DNA of 64,000 nt, taken from assembly GCA_016716625.1 (NCBI GenBank), contig JADJVJ010000001.1, positions 682,001-746,000 of the forward strand, written 5' to 3'. A program made the translations under genes and the position numbers. Position 1 is the first letter of the stretch. Each line of letters starts with the position of its first letter. The DNA is from Nostocoides sp. Lineage in GTDB: Bacteria; Actinomycetota; Actinomycetes; Actinomycetales; Dermatophilaceae. A model generated the notes under the pieces. It did no database searches. It was not told the DNA's origin and saw only the letters and a program-made list of their open reading frames with translations. Below, in pieces: positions 17,793 to 26,377 of the stretch.

Positions 17793-17909
17793 GGTAGGAC
17801 GTTCCGGCGCGGGTGATACCCCTCGACTCCATGACATCGGCCCAGATGGGCGACGCCGGGGATCTCGGTGCGCAGTCGCGCGCTCGTTCTCACACCCATG
17901 GAGTTTGCT

Positions 17910-19367
17910 ATGTCCTTCGATTACCAGGTCGCCGACCTCGCGCTCGCCACCGCGGGCCGCCACCAGATTCGCCTCGCCGAGCACGAGATGCCCGGCCTCA
18001 TGGCGCTGCGCGCCGAGTACGGCGAGGCCCAACCGCTCAAGGGCGCCCGGATTGCCGGGTCGCTGCACATGACCGTCCAGACCGCCGTCCTCATCGAGAC
18101 CCTCGTCGCCCTCGGCGCGCAGGTCCGCTGGGCGAGCTGCAACATCTACTCCACCCAGGATGAGGCCGCCGCCGCGGTCGTCGTCGGCCCGCACGGCACC
18201 CCCGAGAACCCTCAGGGTGTGCCGGTCTTCGCGTGGAAGGGCGAGACCCTGGAGGAGTACTGGGACTGCACCGAGCAGATCCTCACCTGGCCCGGTGGGC
18301 CCGAGGCCGGCGCCAACATGATCCTCGACGACGGCGGTGACGCCACCATGCTCGTGCACAAGGGACGCGAGTGGGAGGCGGCCGGGCAGGTGCCCGCCAC
18401 GACGGCGGAGGACTCGGAGGAGTACGCCGTCTTCAAGAACCTCGTGCGGCGCACCCTGGCTGCCGACACCCAGCGCTGGACCCGGGTTGCCGAGCAGATC
18501 AAGGGCGTCACCGAAGAGACCACGACCGGTGTTCACCGGCTCTACCAGCTCGCCGAGGCGGGGGAGTTGCTCTTCCCGGCGATCAACGTCAACGACTCGG
18601 TGACCAAGAGCAAGTTCGACAACAAGTACGGCTGTCGGCACAGCCTCATCGATGGACTCAACCGGGCCACCGACGTCCTCATCGGCGGCAAGGTCGCCGT
18701 CGTCGCCGGCTTCGGCGACGTCGGCAAGGGCTGCGCGGACTCGCTGCGCGGCCAGGGCGCACGGGTCATCGTCACCGAGATCGACCCGATCTGTGCACTG
18801 CAGGCGGCGATGGAGGGCTACCAGGTGGCACATCTGGACTCGGTCATCGAGGACGCCGACATCATCGTCACGGCGACCGGCTGCTACGACGTGGTCACCG
18901 CCGAGCACATGGCCCGGCTGAAGAACAAGGCGATCGTCGCCAACATCGGCCACTTCGACAATGAGATCGACATGGCCGGACTGGCCCGGACCGCCGGGAT
19001 CGTCAAGACCGAGATCAAGCCTCAGGTGCACGAGTGGACCTTCCCCGACGGGCACTCCATCATCGTGCTCTCCGAAGGCCGGCTGATGAACCTGGGGAAC
19101 GCCACCGGGCACCCGAGCTTCGTCATGAGCAACTCCTTCTCCAACCAGACGATCGCCCAGATCGAGCTCTTCGGGCACGCCCAGGACTACCTCGACGAGG
19201 ACGGCTCGCCGAGGGTGGAAACGCTGCCCAAGCACCTCGACGAGAAGGTTGCTCGGCTGCACCTCGACGCGCTCGGGGTCGAGCTCACCGAGCTGACCAA
19301 GGAGCAGGCCGAGTACCTCGGCGTCGACGTCTCGGGGCCCTACAAGCCGGAGCACTACCGCTACTGA
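17910..19367 (+). CDS. ahcY: Adenosylhomocysteinase
   Basis: 485 residues, the long bacterial form. It hydrolyses S-adenosylhomocysteine to adenosine and homocysteine, clearing the product of methyltransferases. Visible are CNIYSTQDEAAAA near residue 76-88, the NAD-binding GFGDVGKG near 268-275, the HEWTFPDGH segment, and the C-terminal KPEHYRY that closes the NAD site of the neighbouring subunit. ATG 17910 has a GGAG site 7 nt upstream. It is the only gene in its unit and is followed by a strong hairpin. Confidence 0.98.
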   Translation: MSFDYQVADLALATAGRHQIRLAEHEMPGLMALRAEYGEAQPLKGARIAGSLHMTVQTAVLIETLVALGAQVRWASCNIYSTQDEAAAAVVVGPHGTPENPQGVPVFAWKGETLEEYWDCTEQILTWPGGPEAGANMILDDGGDATMLVHKGREWEAAGQVPATTAEDSEEYAVFKNLVRRTLAADTQRWTRVAEQIKGVTEETTTGVHRLYQLAEAGELLFPAINVNDSVTKSKFDNKYGCRHSLIDGLNRATDVLIGGKVAVVAGFGDVGKGCADSLRGQGARVIVTEIDPICALQAAMEGYQVAHLDSVIEDADIIVTATGCYDVVTAEHMARLKNKAIVANIGHFDNEIDMAGLARTAGIVKTEIKPQVHEWTFPDGHSIIVLSEGRLMNLGNATGHPSFVMSNSFSNQTIAQIELFGHAQDYLDEDGSPRVETLPKHLDEKVARLHLDALGVELTELTKEQAEYLGVDVSGPYKPEHYRY

Positions 19368-19403
19368 CCCGGCTCCTCCACGCGGCCTCTTAACGTGGGG
19401 TTA

Positions 19404-19437
19404 ACGGCGGTGTCATCCGAATGGATGACACCGCCGT
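19404..19437 (+). terminator. 15-bp perfect stem after ahcY
   Basis: ACGGCGGTGTCATCC (19404-19418) pairs perfectly with 19423-19437 around a GAAT loop, 36 bp after the ahcY stop. No T-run follows, which is common in high-GC actinobacteria. A smaller TTAAC/GTTAA inverted repeat precedes it. Confidence 0.75.
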
Positions 19438-19538
19438 CGCGCTTCGGTCAGAGCCTCGCCGTCCGTGCCATGGGAACGCCCGGGCGCTGGCAGAGTAGAG
19501 GTCACGGGGCCCCTGGGACAGGAGAGGACGGTGCCGCC

Positions 19539-19703
19539 ATGTCAAAAAGCCTGATCCGGGCTCGTGTCCGCACGCCGGGGTCCTCGCGCGCAACGGCCGT
19601 CGAGTACGGCCTCACGGTGGCTCTGGTCGTCGTCGTGGTCGTGGTCGTGATCGCCATCCTCGGCGGTGGCGCGCACGACTTCTTCGTCTCGCTCACCGAC
19701 TGA
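19539..19703 (+). CDS. Flp-type (type IVb) pilin
   Basis: 54 residues. The ATAVEYGL motif at about 18-25 with Glu at +5 and the hydrophobic helix ALVVVVVVVVIAIL define the Flp pilin family, the structural subunit of Tad pili. Oddly the residue before the usual cleavage point is Arg rather than Gly, so processing by a TadV-type peptidase is uncertain. The start has a GGAGAGGA site. It stands alone, 36.8 kb from the tadABC operon, next to a two-component pair on the other strand. Confidence 0.82.
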   Translation: MSKSLIRARVRTPGSSRATAVEYGLTVALVVVVVVVVIAILGGGAHDFFVSLTD

Positions 19704-19710
19704 CACCGGC

Positions 19711-19770
19711 TCGCTCTCCGGTCAGTCGCCCTCCGGTCAGTCGCTCTCCGGTGAGTCGCCCTCCGGTGAG
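19711..19770 (+). repeat. Four tandem 15-bp repeats, TCGCYCTCCGGTSAG
   Basis: Four consecutive units begin 8 bp after the pilin stop. They alternate T/C at position 5, and the third-from-last base is C in the first two and G in the last two units. The spacing is exact. They sit between the pilin and the end of the opposing response-regulator gene, so they could arise from slippage or act in termination. Confidence 0.85.
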
Positions 19771-19789
19771 CGACGTACGACTACCAGCG

Positions 19790-20470
19790 TCAGCGCGGTG
19801 CCCCGGTCCCGGCAGGGTCGCTGGAGCCCCCCACCAAGCCCAGACGCACAGCCGTCATGACCGCACCCGCCCGATTGTGGACTCCCAGCTTGTCGTAGAT
19901 CTTGGCGATGTGCGTCTTGACCGTCGACTCGCTCATGTAGAGCTTCTTGCCGACCTGCGCCACCGAGGAGCCCTCGGCGAGCAGTTCGAGGACCTCGGTC
20001 TCGCGGGCCGTCAGCGGGGTCTGCTTGGGCTCTGAACGCCGACGCAGCGCATCCGCGAGCCCGGTAGCAGAGAAACTCAACGGGGTCTCCGCCGCCCGGA
20101 GCACAGCGCTGACGATCTCCTCGGCACCCGAGCTCTTGCGGACCAAGGCCGAGGCCCCGGCGTCGAGCGCCTCGAGCAGCGTCGCGTCGTCGGAGTGCAT
20201 GGTGAGCACGACGATCCCGAGGGAGTGTGAGGCGCGTCGGGCCTCGCGGGCCAGGGCGAGCCCGCTGCCGTCGGGCATGGAGACGTCAACGACGACGACG
20301 GTCCGGACGCCGCCGTGTTCGAAGACCTTGTGTTGGGTGAGCAGCGCGCGACCCTCGGCCACCGAGCCGGCCTGCCCGACCACGGAGATCGCCGGGTGAC
20401 TGTCGAGCATGTGCGCGACCGCCTGCCGGACAAGGGTGTGGTCGTCGATGAGGAGCACACGAGTCGTCAC
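19790..20470 (-). CDS. NarL/LuxR-type DNA-binding response regulator
   Basis: 226 residues. The receiver domain has acidic DD at 9-10, the phospho-acceptor Asp near 62 (VVVDVSMPDG) and Lys near 112. A LuxR-type HTH follows (about 151-206: LTARETEVLELLAEG then STVKTHIAKIYDKLGVHNR). It overlaps the upstream histidine kinase by 4 nt. The closest gene beyond it is the Flp pilin, so pilus control is a possible role (inference). Confidence 0.92.
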   Translation of the reverse strand: MTTRVLLIDDHTLVRQAVAHMLDSHPAISVVGQAGSVAEGRALLTQHKVFEHGGVRTVVVVDVSMPDGSGLALAREARRASHSLGIVVLTMHSDDATLLEALDAGASALVRKSSGAEEIVSAVLRAAETPLSFSATGLADALRRRSEPKQTPLTARETEVLELLAEGSSVAQVGKKLYMSESTVKTHIAKIYDKLGVHNRAGAVMTAVRLGLVGGSSDPAGTGAPR

Positions 20471-22137
20471 TGGGGGGCCTCCGTTGAGGTGAGGTCGGGT
20501 GCTGCACGGGTGTCGGTCGCGGGGGTGGCGCTCTCGGGCTCCGTTACGGTGACGGTGGATCGGGACCCTACCGAGCCCAACTGCATCACCACCTCCACGC
20601 CGTCGCGGTCTCCGGTGCGGATGTCGATCGTTGCGCCGATGGCGCGCAACGGGTGGGTGTCGAAACTCGACGCGGAGAGTCGGGTCGCGCCGTCGTGGGC
20701 CACGGTGAGCCGGACCGCCGGCGACTCCACGCGCAGCGCCACGCTCGCCGAGGAGGCGCCCGAGGCCTGCGCATCGGCGAGGACGTCCATGCCCAGACGA
20801 TAGACCGAGAGCTCCACATGGGAGGGGAGCCGGAGCAGACCCTCGCTCACCGAGACGGTGGTCTCCATGCCGGTCACGCTACCGAAGCTCTGCAGCGCGC
20901 TGGTGAGCAGGGTTCCGAGGCTGTTCTGCGGTCGCTGGGACATGTTGAGGTCGGAGATGTGCAGCCGAACATCGAGCAGGGTCGAGCGAAGGGAATCACC
21001 GAGCCGGGCCAGTGCCGGGGCGAGCTCGTTGTTGTCGGCCGCGGCCTGCATCCGCAGCACGTCGATCTCGAAGCCGAGAGCGGCGATGGTCTGCGCAATC
21101 CCGTCGTGGATGTCCCGGGCGAGCCGCTGGCGCTCCTCAAGGCTGGCCCGCGAGCGCAGCTCCCCGAAGAGCACGGCCGCGTCGAGGGCCGGCGCGGATT
21201 GCGCGGCAACCTGCTGGGCGGCGAGGATCTCGCTGCGCTCGAACGGCTGGGCCGCGCTCCGGTCGGCCACGATGAGGCCGATGTGCTCGCCGGACTGGGA
21301 CAGCAGCGGCACCGAGAGAACGTGTCGATCGCCGAGGCTGTCGGACCAGCTCTGCACGAGTGAGTCCGAGGTCGAGGTGGCGGTGTCGAGCAGCGGCGCG
21401 CGGCCTCCCTCGCCGAGCCACGGAACCCGGGTCGCCCCGCGCATCGCGACCGGGGAGAGTTGGCCGGTCTCGGCACCGACGAAGACGACGGAACGATCGG
21501 TCTCCACGTGCCGGTGCAGCGCCACCAGGGCGCTCGACCCCCGCGCGGGGGCGTCAAATCCGGTGTCCATGGACTCCGACAGCGTCCGCAGCCGCTGGAT
21601 GAGCGCGACCGCCTCGGCCGCATCCGGGGTGGGCTCGAGTGCGGCATCGGCTACCGAGAGCCGATGGCTCCAACTGCCCAACACCCCGAGGGTCACGGCC
21701 GCCGCAGACCAGGCCAGGACCGCGCCCCAGTCCGGGGTCCGGGCAGTGGCGAAGAGGACGATGCCACCCAGGGTGGCCAGTAGCGCGGTTCCGCACGCCA
21801 CGACATACCCGCGCCGCTGAAAACGCAGCCCGGAGTGGTAGGCGGGGATGAGGACGAGCGGTGCGGTGGCGACCCCTCGGATGCCGAAGGCGGCCCCGGC
21901 CGCCGCCGCCGACAGGGTGATGAAGATGAGGCTCATCGACCGGAGTTGGCGATGCGGCAGGCCCGGGATGGCTCCGAGCGCGGTCGCGGTGAGGTCCAGG
22001 GTCAGCACCAGGAGCAGCCACGGCAGGGTCGCGACAACGGTGTTCGTCAGGACGGCATAGAGCAGCGTGATCACGGCAAATCCGAGCCGGATCCTCGTCG
22101 GCGCCGAGATGGCAGGCAACAGCGCGGCGAACCTCAC
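20467..22137 (-). CDS. NarL-type sensor histidine kinase with degenerate ATPase domain
   Basis: 556 residues. About five N-terminal membrane segments (up to ~165), a GAF-like domain (about 195-330), then HisKA_3 with LARDIHDGIAQT (about 347-358, phosphorylatable His). The C-terminal ATPase region keeps the HDG of the G1 box, but the N box reads MDVLADAQAS where E-x-x-x-N is expected. ATP binding may be weak or lost. The start is GTG at 22137 with a TACCCT box 7 nt before it. It pairs with the response regulator downstream. Confidence 0.85.
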   Translation of the reverse strand: MRFAALLPAISAPTRIRLGFAVITLLYAVLTNTVVATLPWLLLVLTLDLTATALGAIPGLPHRQLRSMSLIFITLSAAAAGAAFGIRGVATAPLVLIPAYHSGLRFQRRGYVVACGTALLATLGGIVLFATARTPDWGAVLAWSAAAVTLGVLGSWSHRLSVADAALEPTPDAAEAVALIQRLRTLSESMDTGFDAPARGSSALVALHRHVETDRSVVFVGAETGQLSPVAMRGATRVPWLGEGGRAPLLDTATSTSDSLVQSWSDSLGDRHVLSVPLLSQSGEHIGLIVADRSAAQPFERSEILAAQQVAAQSAPALDAAVLFGELRSRASLEERQRLARDIHDGIAQTIAALGFEIDVLRMQAAADNNELAPALARLGDSLRSTLLDVRLHISDLNMSQRPQNSLGTLLTSALQSFGSVTGMETTVSVSEGLLRLPSHVELSVYRLGMDVLADAQASGASSASVALRVESPAVRLTVAHDGATRLSASSFDTHPLRAIGATIDIRTGDRDGVEVVMQLGSVGSRSTVTVTEPESATPATDTRAAPDLTSTEAPQ

Positions 22138-22144
22138 TTGGAAA

Positions 22145-22150
22145 AGGGTA
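22145..22150 (-). promoter_or_regulatory. -10 box TACCCT, leaderless start of sensor kinase
   Basis: On the minus strand TACCCT ends 7 nt before the GTG at 22137; no ribosome-binding site is visible. Confidence 0.5.
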
Positions 22151-22194
22151 GGACATCCACGCCCGGACCGGCCCTTAGCAGGGAAGTCCCGGCA

Positions 22195-22200
22195 TAAAGT
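22195..22200 (+). promoter_or_regulatory. Candidate -10 box TAAAGT of mtrA
   Basis: TAAAGT lies 52 nt before the mtrA GTG, leaving a leader that contains GAGGGAGG as ribosome-binding site. No convincing -35 element was found. Confidence 0.4.
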
Positions 22201-22252
22201 GGACCCCGATACCGCAGCAGGGAAACGTCACATCGAGGGAGGCCGAGTCGTC

Positions 22253-22930
22253 GTGAAAGGTCGCGTGCTCATCATCGACGATGACCAGGCCCTCGCCGAG
22301 ATGCTCGGGATCGTGCTGCGCGCGGAAGGCCTCGAGGTCTTCCACGTCGCCGACGGAGCGGCCGCTGAGGCCGCATTCCGTGAGCATCGCCCCGACGTCA
22401 TCCTGCTCGACGTCATGCTCCCCGGGATGGAGGGGTTCGAAGTATGCCGTCGGATCCGGGCCGAGTCCGGGGTGCCCATCGTCATGCTCACCGCCCGCAC
22501 CGACACCGGGGACATCGTCACCGGTCTGGAGTCGGGGGCCGATGACTACATCACCAAACCGTTCAAGCCGCAGGAGCTCATCGCCCGGGTCCGCGCTCGG
22601 CTGCGGCGCAGCGACGACGTGGAGCCGGAGCGGCTCACCATCGGTCAACTGACCATCGATGTGGCCGGGCACTCGGTGCGCCGGGGCGATGAGCACCTCG
22701 CGCTCACCCCGCTGGAGTTCGACCTCCTGGTCGCGCTCGCCCGTCGCCCATGGCAGGTGTTCAGCCGGGAGACCCTCCTGGAGGAGGTCTGGGGGTACCG
22801 GCACGCCGGCGACACCCGCCTGGTCAATGTTCACGTCCAGCGACTGCGGAGCAAGATCGAACGCGACCCCGAGCGACCCGAGGTCATCGTGACCGTCCGC
22901 GGCGTCGGCTACAAGGCAGGGCAATCCTGA
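22253..22930 (+). CDS. mtrA: MtrA response regulator (OmpR/PhoB family)
   Basis: 225 residues. The receiver has DDD at 10-12, Asp 53 in LLDVMLPGM, and Lys near 102. The winged-helix effector (about 128-222) has LTPLEFDLLVALARRPWQVFSRE and the final TVRGVGYK. MtrA coordinates cell-wall metabolism and division with replication in actinobacteria. The GTG start follows GAGGGAGG by 10 nt. mtrB starts 10 bp downstream and lpqB follows with overlap: the classical mtrA-mtrB-lpqB operon. Confidence 0.97.
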   Translation: MKGRVLIIDDDQALAEMLGIVLRAEGLEVFHVADGAAAEAAFREHRPDVILLDVMLPGMEGFEVCRRIRAESGVPIVMLTARTDTGDIVTGLESGADDYITKPFKPQELIARVRARLRRSDDVEPERLTIGQLTIDVAGHSVRRGDEHLALTPLEFDLLVALARRPWQVFSRETLLEEVWGYRHAGDTRLVNVHVQRLRSKIERDPERPEVIVTVRGVGYKAGQS

Positions 22931-22940
22931 GGAGTCGCGC

Positions 22941-24515
22941 GTGAAGGAGGCCCTCGTCCGGTTCGCCCGGGAGGCTCGACGGCGCTGGCGACGCTCGCTG
23001 CAGGTTCGCGTCGTCATGCTGACCGCCCTGCTGGGCCTGGTGGTGTCCCTGCTGCTCGGCACCTACCTCTATCAGCGGATCGGTAACGGTCTGGAGCGGG
23101 ACCGCATCGAGGCCTCGAGCTATGAGGCCCAGACCCTGGTCTCGGCCGTTCAGGCCCAGTGGGACACCTCGACGGCGAAGACCCTCGATGACCTCAACAC
23201 GGTCACCCGTGACCTGATCAATGCCTACCTCGCTCCGCCCGGGCCCAACCCCAGCCGGTATGTCGTCCTGGCTCGCTCCCCGGCGAGCACCGGGGCCGTC
23301 GTCGCGGCCGGCTTCGAGTCGGGGCCGGTTCGGCTCGCCGACCTATCCACCGAACTGCGCAGCGCCCTGACGGCCGCACCGGAAAGGCAACAGATCCAGG
23401 TCACCGAGATCGAGCTCGACGGGGCCAGCGTGCCCGCGGTGGTCGTCGGCAGTGTCGTGCAACTACCGACCGCCGGGGCGTACGACCTCTACCTCGTCTA
23501 CCCCATGCAGCGCGAGGCGACGACGATGCGGCTCATCGCCAACGCGCTCGGCCTCGGGGCACTCATCCTGGTCCTCCTCGTCGCCGCAATCGCCTGGGTG
23601 GTGACCCGTCAGGTCGTCGAGCCGGTGCGCCGCGCCGCCGTCGTCTCCCAGCGGCTCGCGGCGGGCAAGCTCGACGAACGGATGACCGCCTCCGGAACCG
23701 ATGACCTGGCCCTGCTCGGGACCTCATTCAACGCGATGGCGGACTCCCTGCAGAGCCAGATCCGCCAGCTCGAGTCACTCTCCGCGGTCCAACAACGGTT
23801 CGTCTCGGACGTCTCCCACGAGTTGCGGACACCGCTGACGACGATCCGGATGGCGGTCGACCTCATCCACGACTCCCGGGACGACTTCACCGCTCCCGTG
23901 GCCCGTTCCGCCGAACTGCTGGCCGGCCAGCTCGACCGCTTTGAGGCGCTGCTCACCGATCTGCTCGAGATCAGCCGGTTCGACGCGGGCGCGGCCGTGC
24001 TCCACCTTGAACCGGTCGACCTGCGCACCATCGTCCGCTCGGTTGTCGAGGCCTCCGCGCCGCTGGCCATGCGCCGGGGGAGCGCGGTCTCGATCCACGC
24101 ACCGTCCCGCCCGGCCGTGGCCGAGGTCGACGAGCGACGTGTCGAGCGGATCCTGCGCAACCTCGTGGTCAACGCCATCGAGCACGGCGAGGGGCGGCCG
24201 ATCGACATCTGGGTCCGTTCCACCGACGAGGCGGTCGCCATCCTTGTCGAGGACCACGGGGTCGGCCTTGGGCCAGGGGAGGCTTCTCTGGTGTTCACCC
24301 GGTTTTGGCGGGCCGATCCGGCCCGGGCCCGAACCACCGGCGGCACCGGTCTCGGACTGGCCATCAGCCTGGAAGACGCCCGCCTCCATGACGGCTGGCT
24401 CCAGGCGTGGGGTCGGCCGGGGGAGGGGTCCCGTTTCCGGCTCACCCTGCCCGCCCGCGAAGGTCACCGGCTCACGTCGTCGCCGTTGCCGCTGGCCCCG
24501 GAGTCGTCGCGATGA
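22941..24515 (+). CDS. mtrB: MtrB sensor histidine kinase
   Basis: 524 residues. Two membrane segments (about 26-46 and 197-222) flank an extracytoplasmic domain; then HAMP, HisKA with FVSDVSHELRTPL (about 290-302) and HATPase with NLVVNAIEHG, DHGVGLG and GGTGLGLAI motifs. It phosphorylates MtrA. Start is GTG 22941, 10 bp after mtrA. The end overlaps lpqB (ATGA). Confidence 0.97.
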   Translation: MKEALVRFAREARRRWRRSLQVRVVMLTALLGLVVSLLLGTYLYQRIGNGLERDRIEASSYEAQTLVSAVQAQWDTSTAKTLDDLNTVTRDLINAYLAPPGPNPSRYVVLARSPASTGAVVAAGFESGPVRLADLSTELRSALTAAPERQQIQVTEIELDGASVPAVVVGSVVQLPTAGAYDLYLVYPMQREATTMRLIANALGLGALILVLLVAAIAWVVTRQVVEPVRRAAVVSQRLAAGKLDERMTASGTDDLALLGTSFNAMADSLQSQIRQLESLSAVQQRFVSDVSHELRTPLTTIRMAVDLIHDSRDDFTAPVARSAELLAGQLDRFEALLTDLLEISRFDAGAAVLHLEPVDLRTIVRSVVEASAPLAMRRGSAVSIHAPSRPAVAEVDERRVERILRNLVVNAIEHGEGRPIDIWVRSTDEAVAILVEDHGVGLGPGEASLVFTRFWRADPARARTTGGTGLGLAISLEDARLHDGWLQAWGRPGEGSRFRLTLPAREGHRLTSSPLPLAPESSR

Positions 24516-26272
24516 GGTCCCTGCGGGCGCCGACGGCGGTGTTGCTCGCCATCGCTGTCGTGGCCGGGTGCAGCGGTCTGCGGACCAACACCCCGGTCGA
24601 GCCGGGACTCGAGGTCGGCGGGGCCACGGTGCCGCAGGTCCGGGTGGTCTTCCCCGGTCCGGTTTCCGGGGCGAGCCAGGATGGAATCATCGAGGGCTTT
24701 CTGCGCGCGGGCACGGCAAGTGACGGCAGCTATGACTCGGCCCGCGCCTTCCTCGCCGGGGACGCCTCGCGTTCGTGGAACCCCGACAGCTCCGTCGACG
24801 TGCTCGAACCGGCGGCCCAGTTCACCATCGTCCCCGTCGACTCCGACACCGTCGTCGTCACGGCCCCCCTGCAGGCCAGGGTCGACGAGGCCGGGCGGTA
24901 CACCCCGGCGACGACCGGCCAGATCGCCCGGATCCGGCTCGATCTCACCGAGGTTAACGGGGAGTGGCGGATCAGCTCACTACCGCAGGACTTTGGGCGG
25001 TGGGTCCCGCAGCGTGACCTCAATCGCCTCATGGCACCGTATGCCGTCTACTTCGTCGCGGCGGATAGGCGCACCCTGGTGCCGGACATCCGCTGGTTCG
25101 GCCTCGACCGGGTTGCGGCCCGGCTCGCCCGGGCCTTGCTCGAACCGGTGCCGCAGCACCTCCTCGGTACGGTGACCTCCGCCGTTCCGGCCGGCACCCG
25201 AATCGCCGGAGACGCCGTTGCGATGGCGAACGGCGTCGCGACAGTCAATCTCATCTCTCCGGGCCTGCCGACGGATCAGGTGCTCCGGCAGAACCTTTGG
25301 GCGCAGATCGTGGCGACCGTCGGCCAGGCCCCCCAGGTGACCGCCGTCCAACTGCTCGGCAACGGGTCTGCGGTGCCGGTCGTGGAGGGTCTGGAGGCCG
25401 TACGGGTCCCGCAGGAGGTGGGCTTTCCGAGTCCGCCTTCGACGACGCTCACGGCATACCCGCTGGTTCGTCGCGGCGAGCAGCTCACCGTTTTCACGCC
25501 GTCACCCCTGGAAGGGCGAGCCGCCCCCGTCCAGCTCGGCGGGACGATCTACCCGGCGGTGCCGGCGAAGGTCGGCGATCTCGCACTATCGCGCGATGGC
25601 GTCGACCTCGTCGGCGTGGTGAGCGGGCGGGCCGCGCTGGTCAGGTCGCAAGGGTCGGCCATGGTTGCCGTCCCCCCTTTCGCGACCGAGCTCTCACCGC
25701 CACGTTTCGACTCCCGAGATGTCCTGTGGGTCGGAGGGAGCACCCTGGCGGATGGACGCCAGCGGCTGCATGTCGCGAGCCGGGCCGATCTGCGCGCGGG
25801 TCGGGCACCCAGCGCGCTCGACGTGCCGTGGCTTGAGGGGCGACGGATTGCCGAGGTCGTGGTCTCGCCCGCCGGTGACCGGGTCGCGGTGCTCTCGCTC
25901 AACAGCGCCGGTCAAGGCGCGCGGATCGACATCTCAGGCATTGATCGGGACCTCATCGGTCGGCCTCTCGCGCTCGGTGGAGCCTTGCGGCTGGCCACCG
26001 AGAGCGACACCCCGGTGGGCCTGGTGTGGCTTGGGGAGAGCTCGTTGGCGACGATCGAGATGGGCAAGGGCCGCGCCGGGGTGCCGGTCGTCATCGACAT
26101 CGCGGGCACTCGGCGGGAGCTGCCATCCATCGCCGACGCCCGTCAGTTGCGGACCATCGGCGGTGAGCGCTCGCTCGTCGTCATCACCGGGGACGGCGTC
26201 ATCCAGGTGCGCTCGGGCGCCCAGTGGATCAGCGCTGGATCTGGCATCCAGGTCATCGTCCCCGCCGGCTGA
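24512..26272 (+). CDS. lpqB: LpqB lipoprotein, MtrAB-associated
   Basis: 586 residues. A lipoprotein signal peptide ends in VVAGC (Cys at about 20). A GerMN domain covers about 180-300 (VNLISPGLPTD region) and a beta-propeller-like region the C-terminal half (about 330-586). LpqB is known to modulate MtrB signalling at the outer face of the membrane. It is translationally coupled to mtrB. Confidence 0.95.
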   Translation: MRSLRAPTAVLLAIAVVAGCSGLRTNTPVEPGLEVGGATVPQVRVVFPGPVSGASQDGIIEGFLRAGTASDGSYDSARAFLAGDASRSWNPDSSVDVLEPAAQFTIVPVDSDTVVVTAPLQARVDEAGRYTPATTGQIARIRLDLTEVNGEWRISSLPQDFGRWVPQRDLNRLMAPYAVYFVAADRRTLVPDIRWFGLDRVAARLARALLEPVPQHLLGTVTSAVPAGTRIAGDAVAMANGVATVNLISPGLPTDQVLRQNLWAQIVATVGQAPQVTAVQLLGNGSAVPVVEGLEAVRVPQEVGFPSPPSTTLTAYPLVRRGEQLTVFTPSPLEGRAAPVQLGGTIYPAVPAKVGDLALSRDGVDLVGVVSGRAALVRSQGSAMVAVPPFATELSPPRFDSRDVLWVGGSTLADGRQRLHVASRADLRAGRAPSALDVPWLEGRRIAEVVVSPAGDRVAVLSLNSAGQGARIDISGIDRDLIGRPLALGGALRLATESDTPVGLVWLGESSLATIEMGKGRAGVPVVIDIAGTRRELPSIADARQLRTIGGERSLVVITGDGVIQVRSGAQWISAGSGIQVIVPAG

Positions 26273-26377
26273 GCTCGGCTGGGCACCGGTCCACAGTGCC
26301 CCTGCGGGTGGCGCCCTCGTCCACACCGCGATCGGCGCTCCCGTGCGGGGGCTGGTCCGCTGCCACCGTATGTCGTC

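Noticed and set aside
17793..17909. SAM or SAH riboswitch upstream of ahcY
   Set aside because: The conserved core sequences of these riboswitches could not be found by eye; kept only as an unexplained leader.
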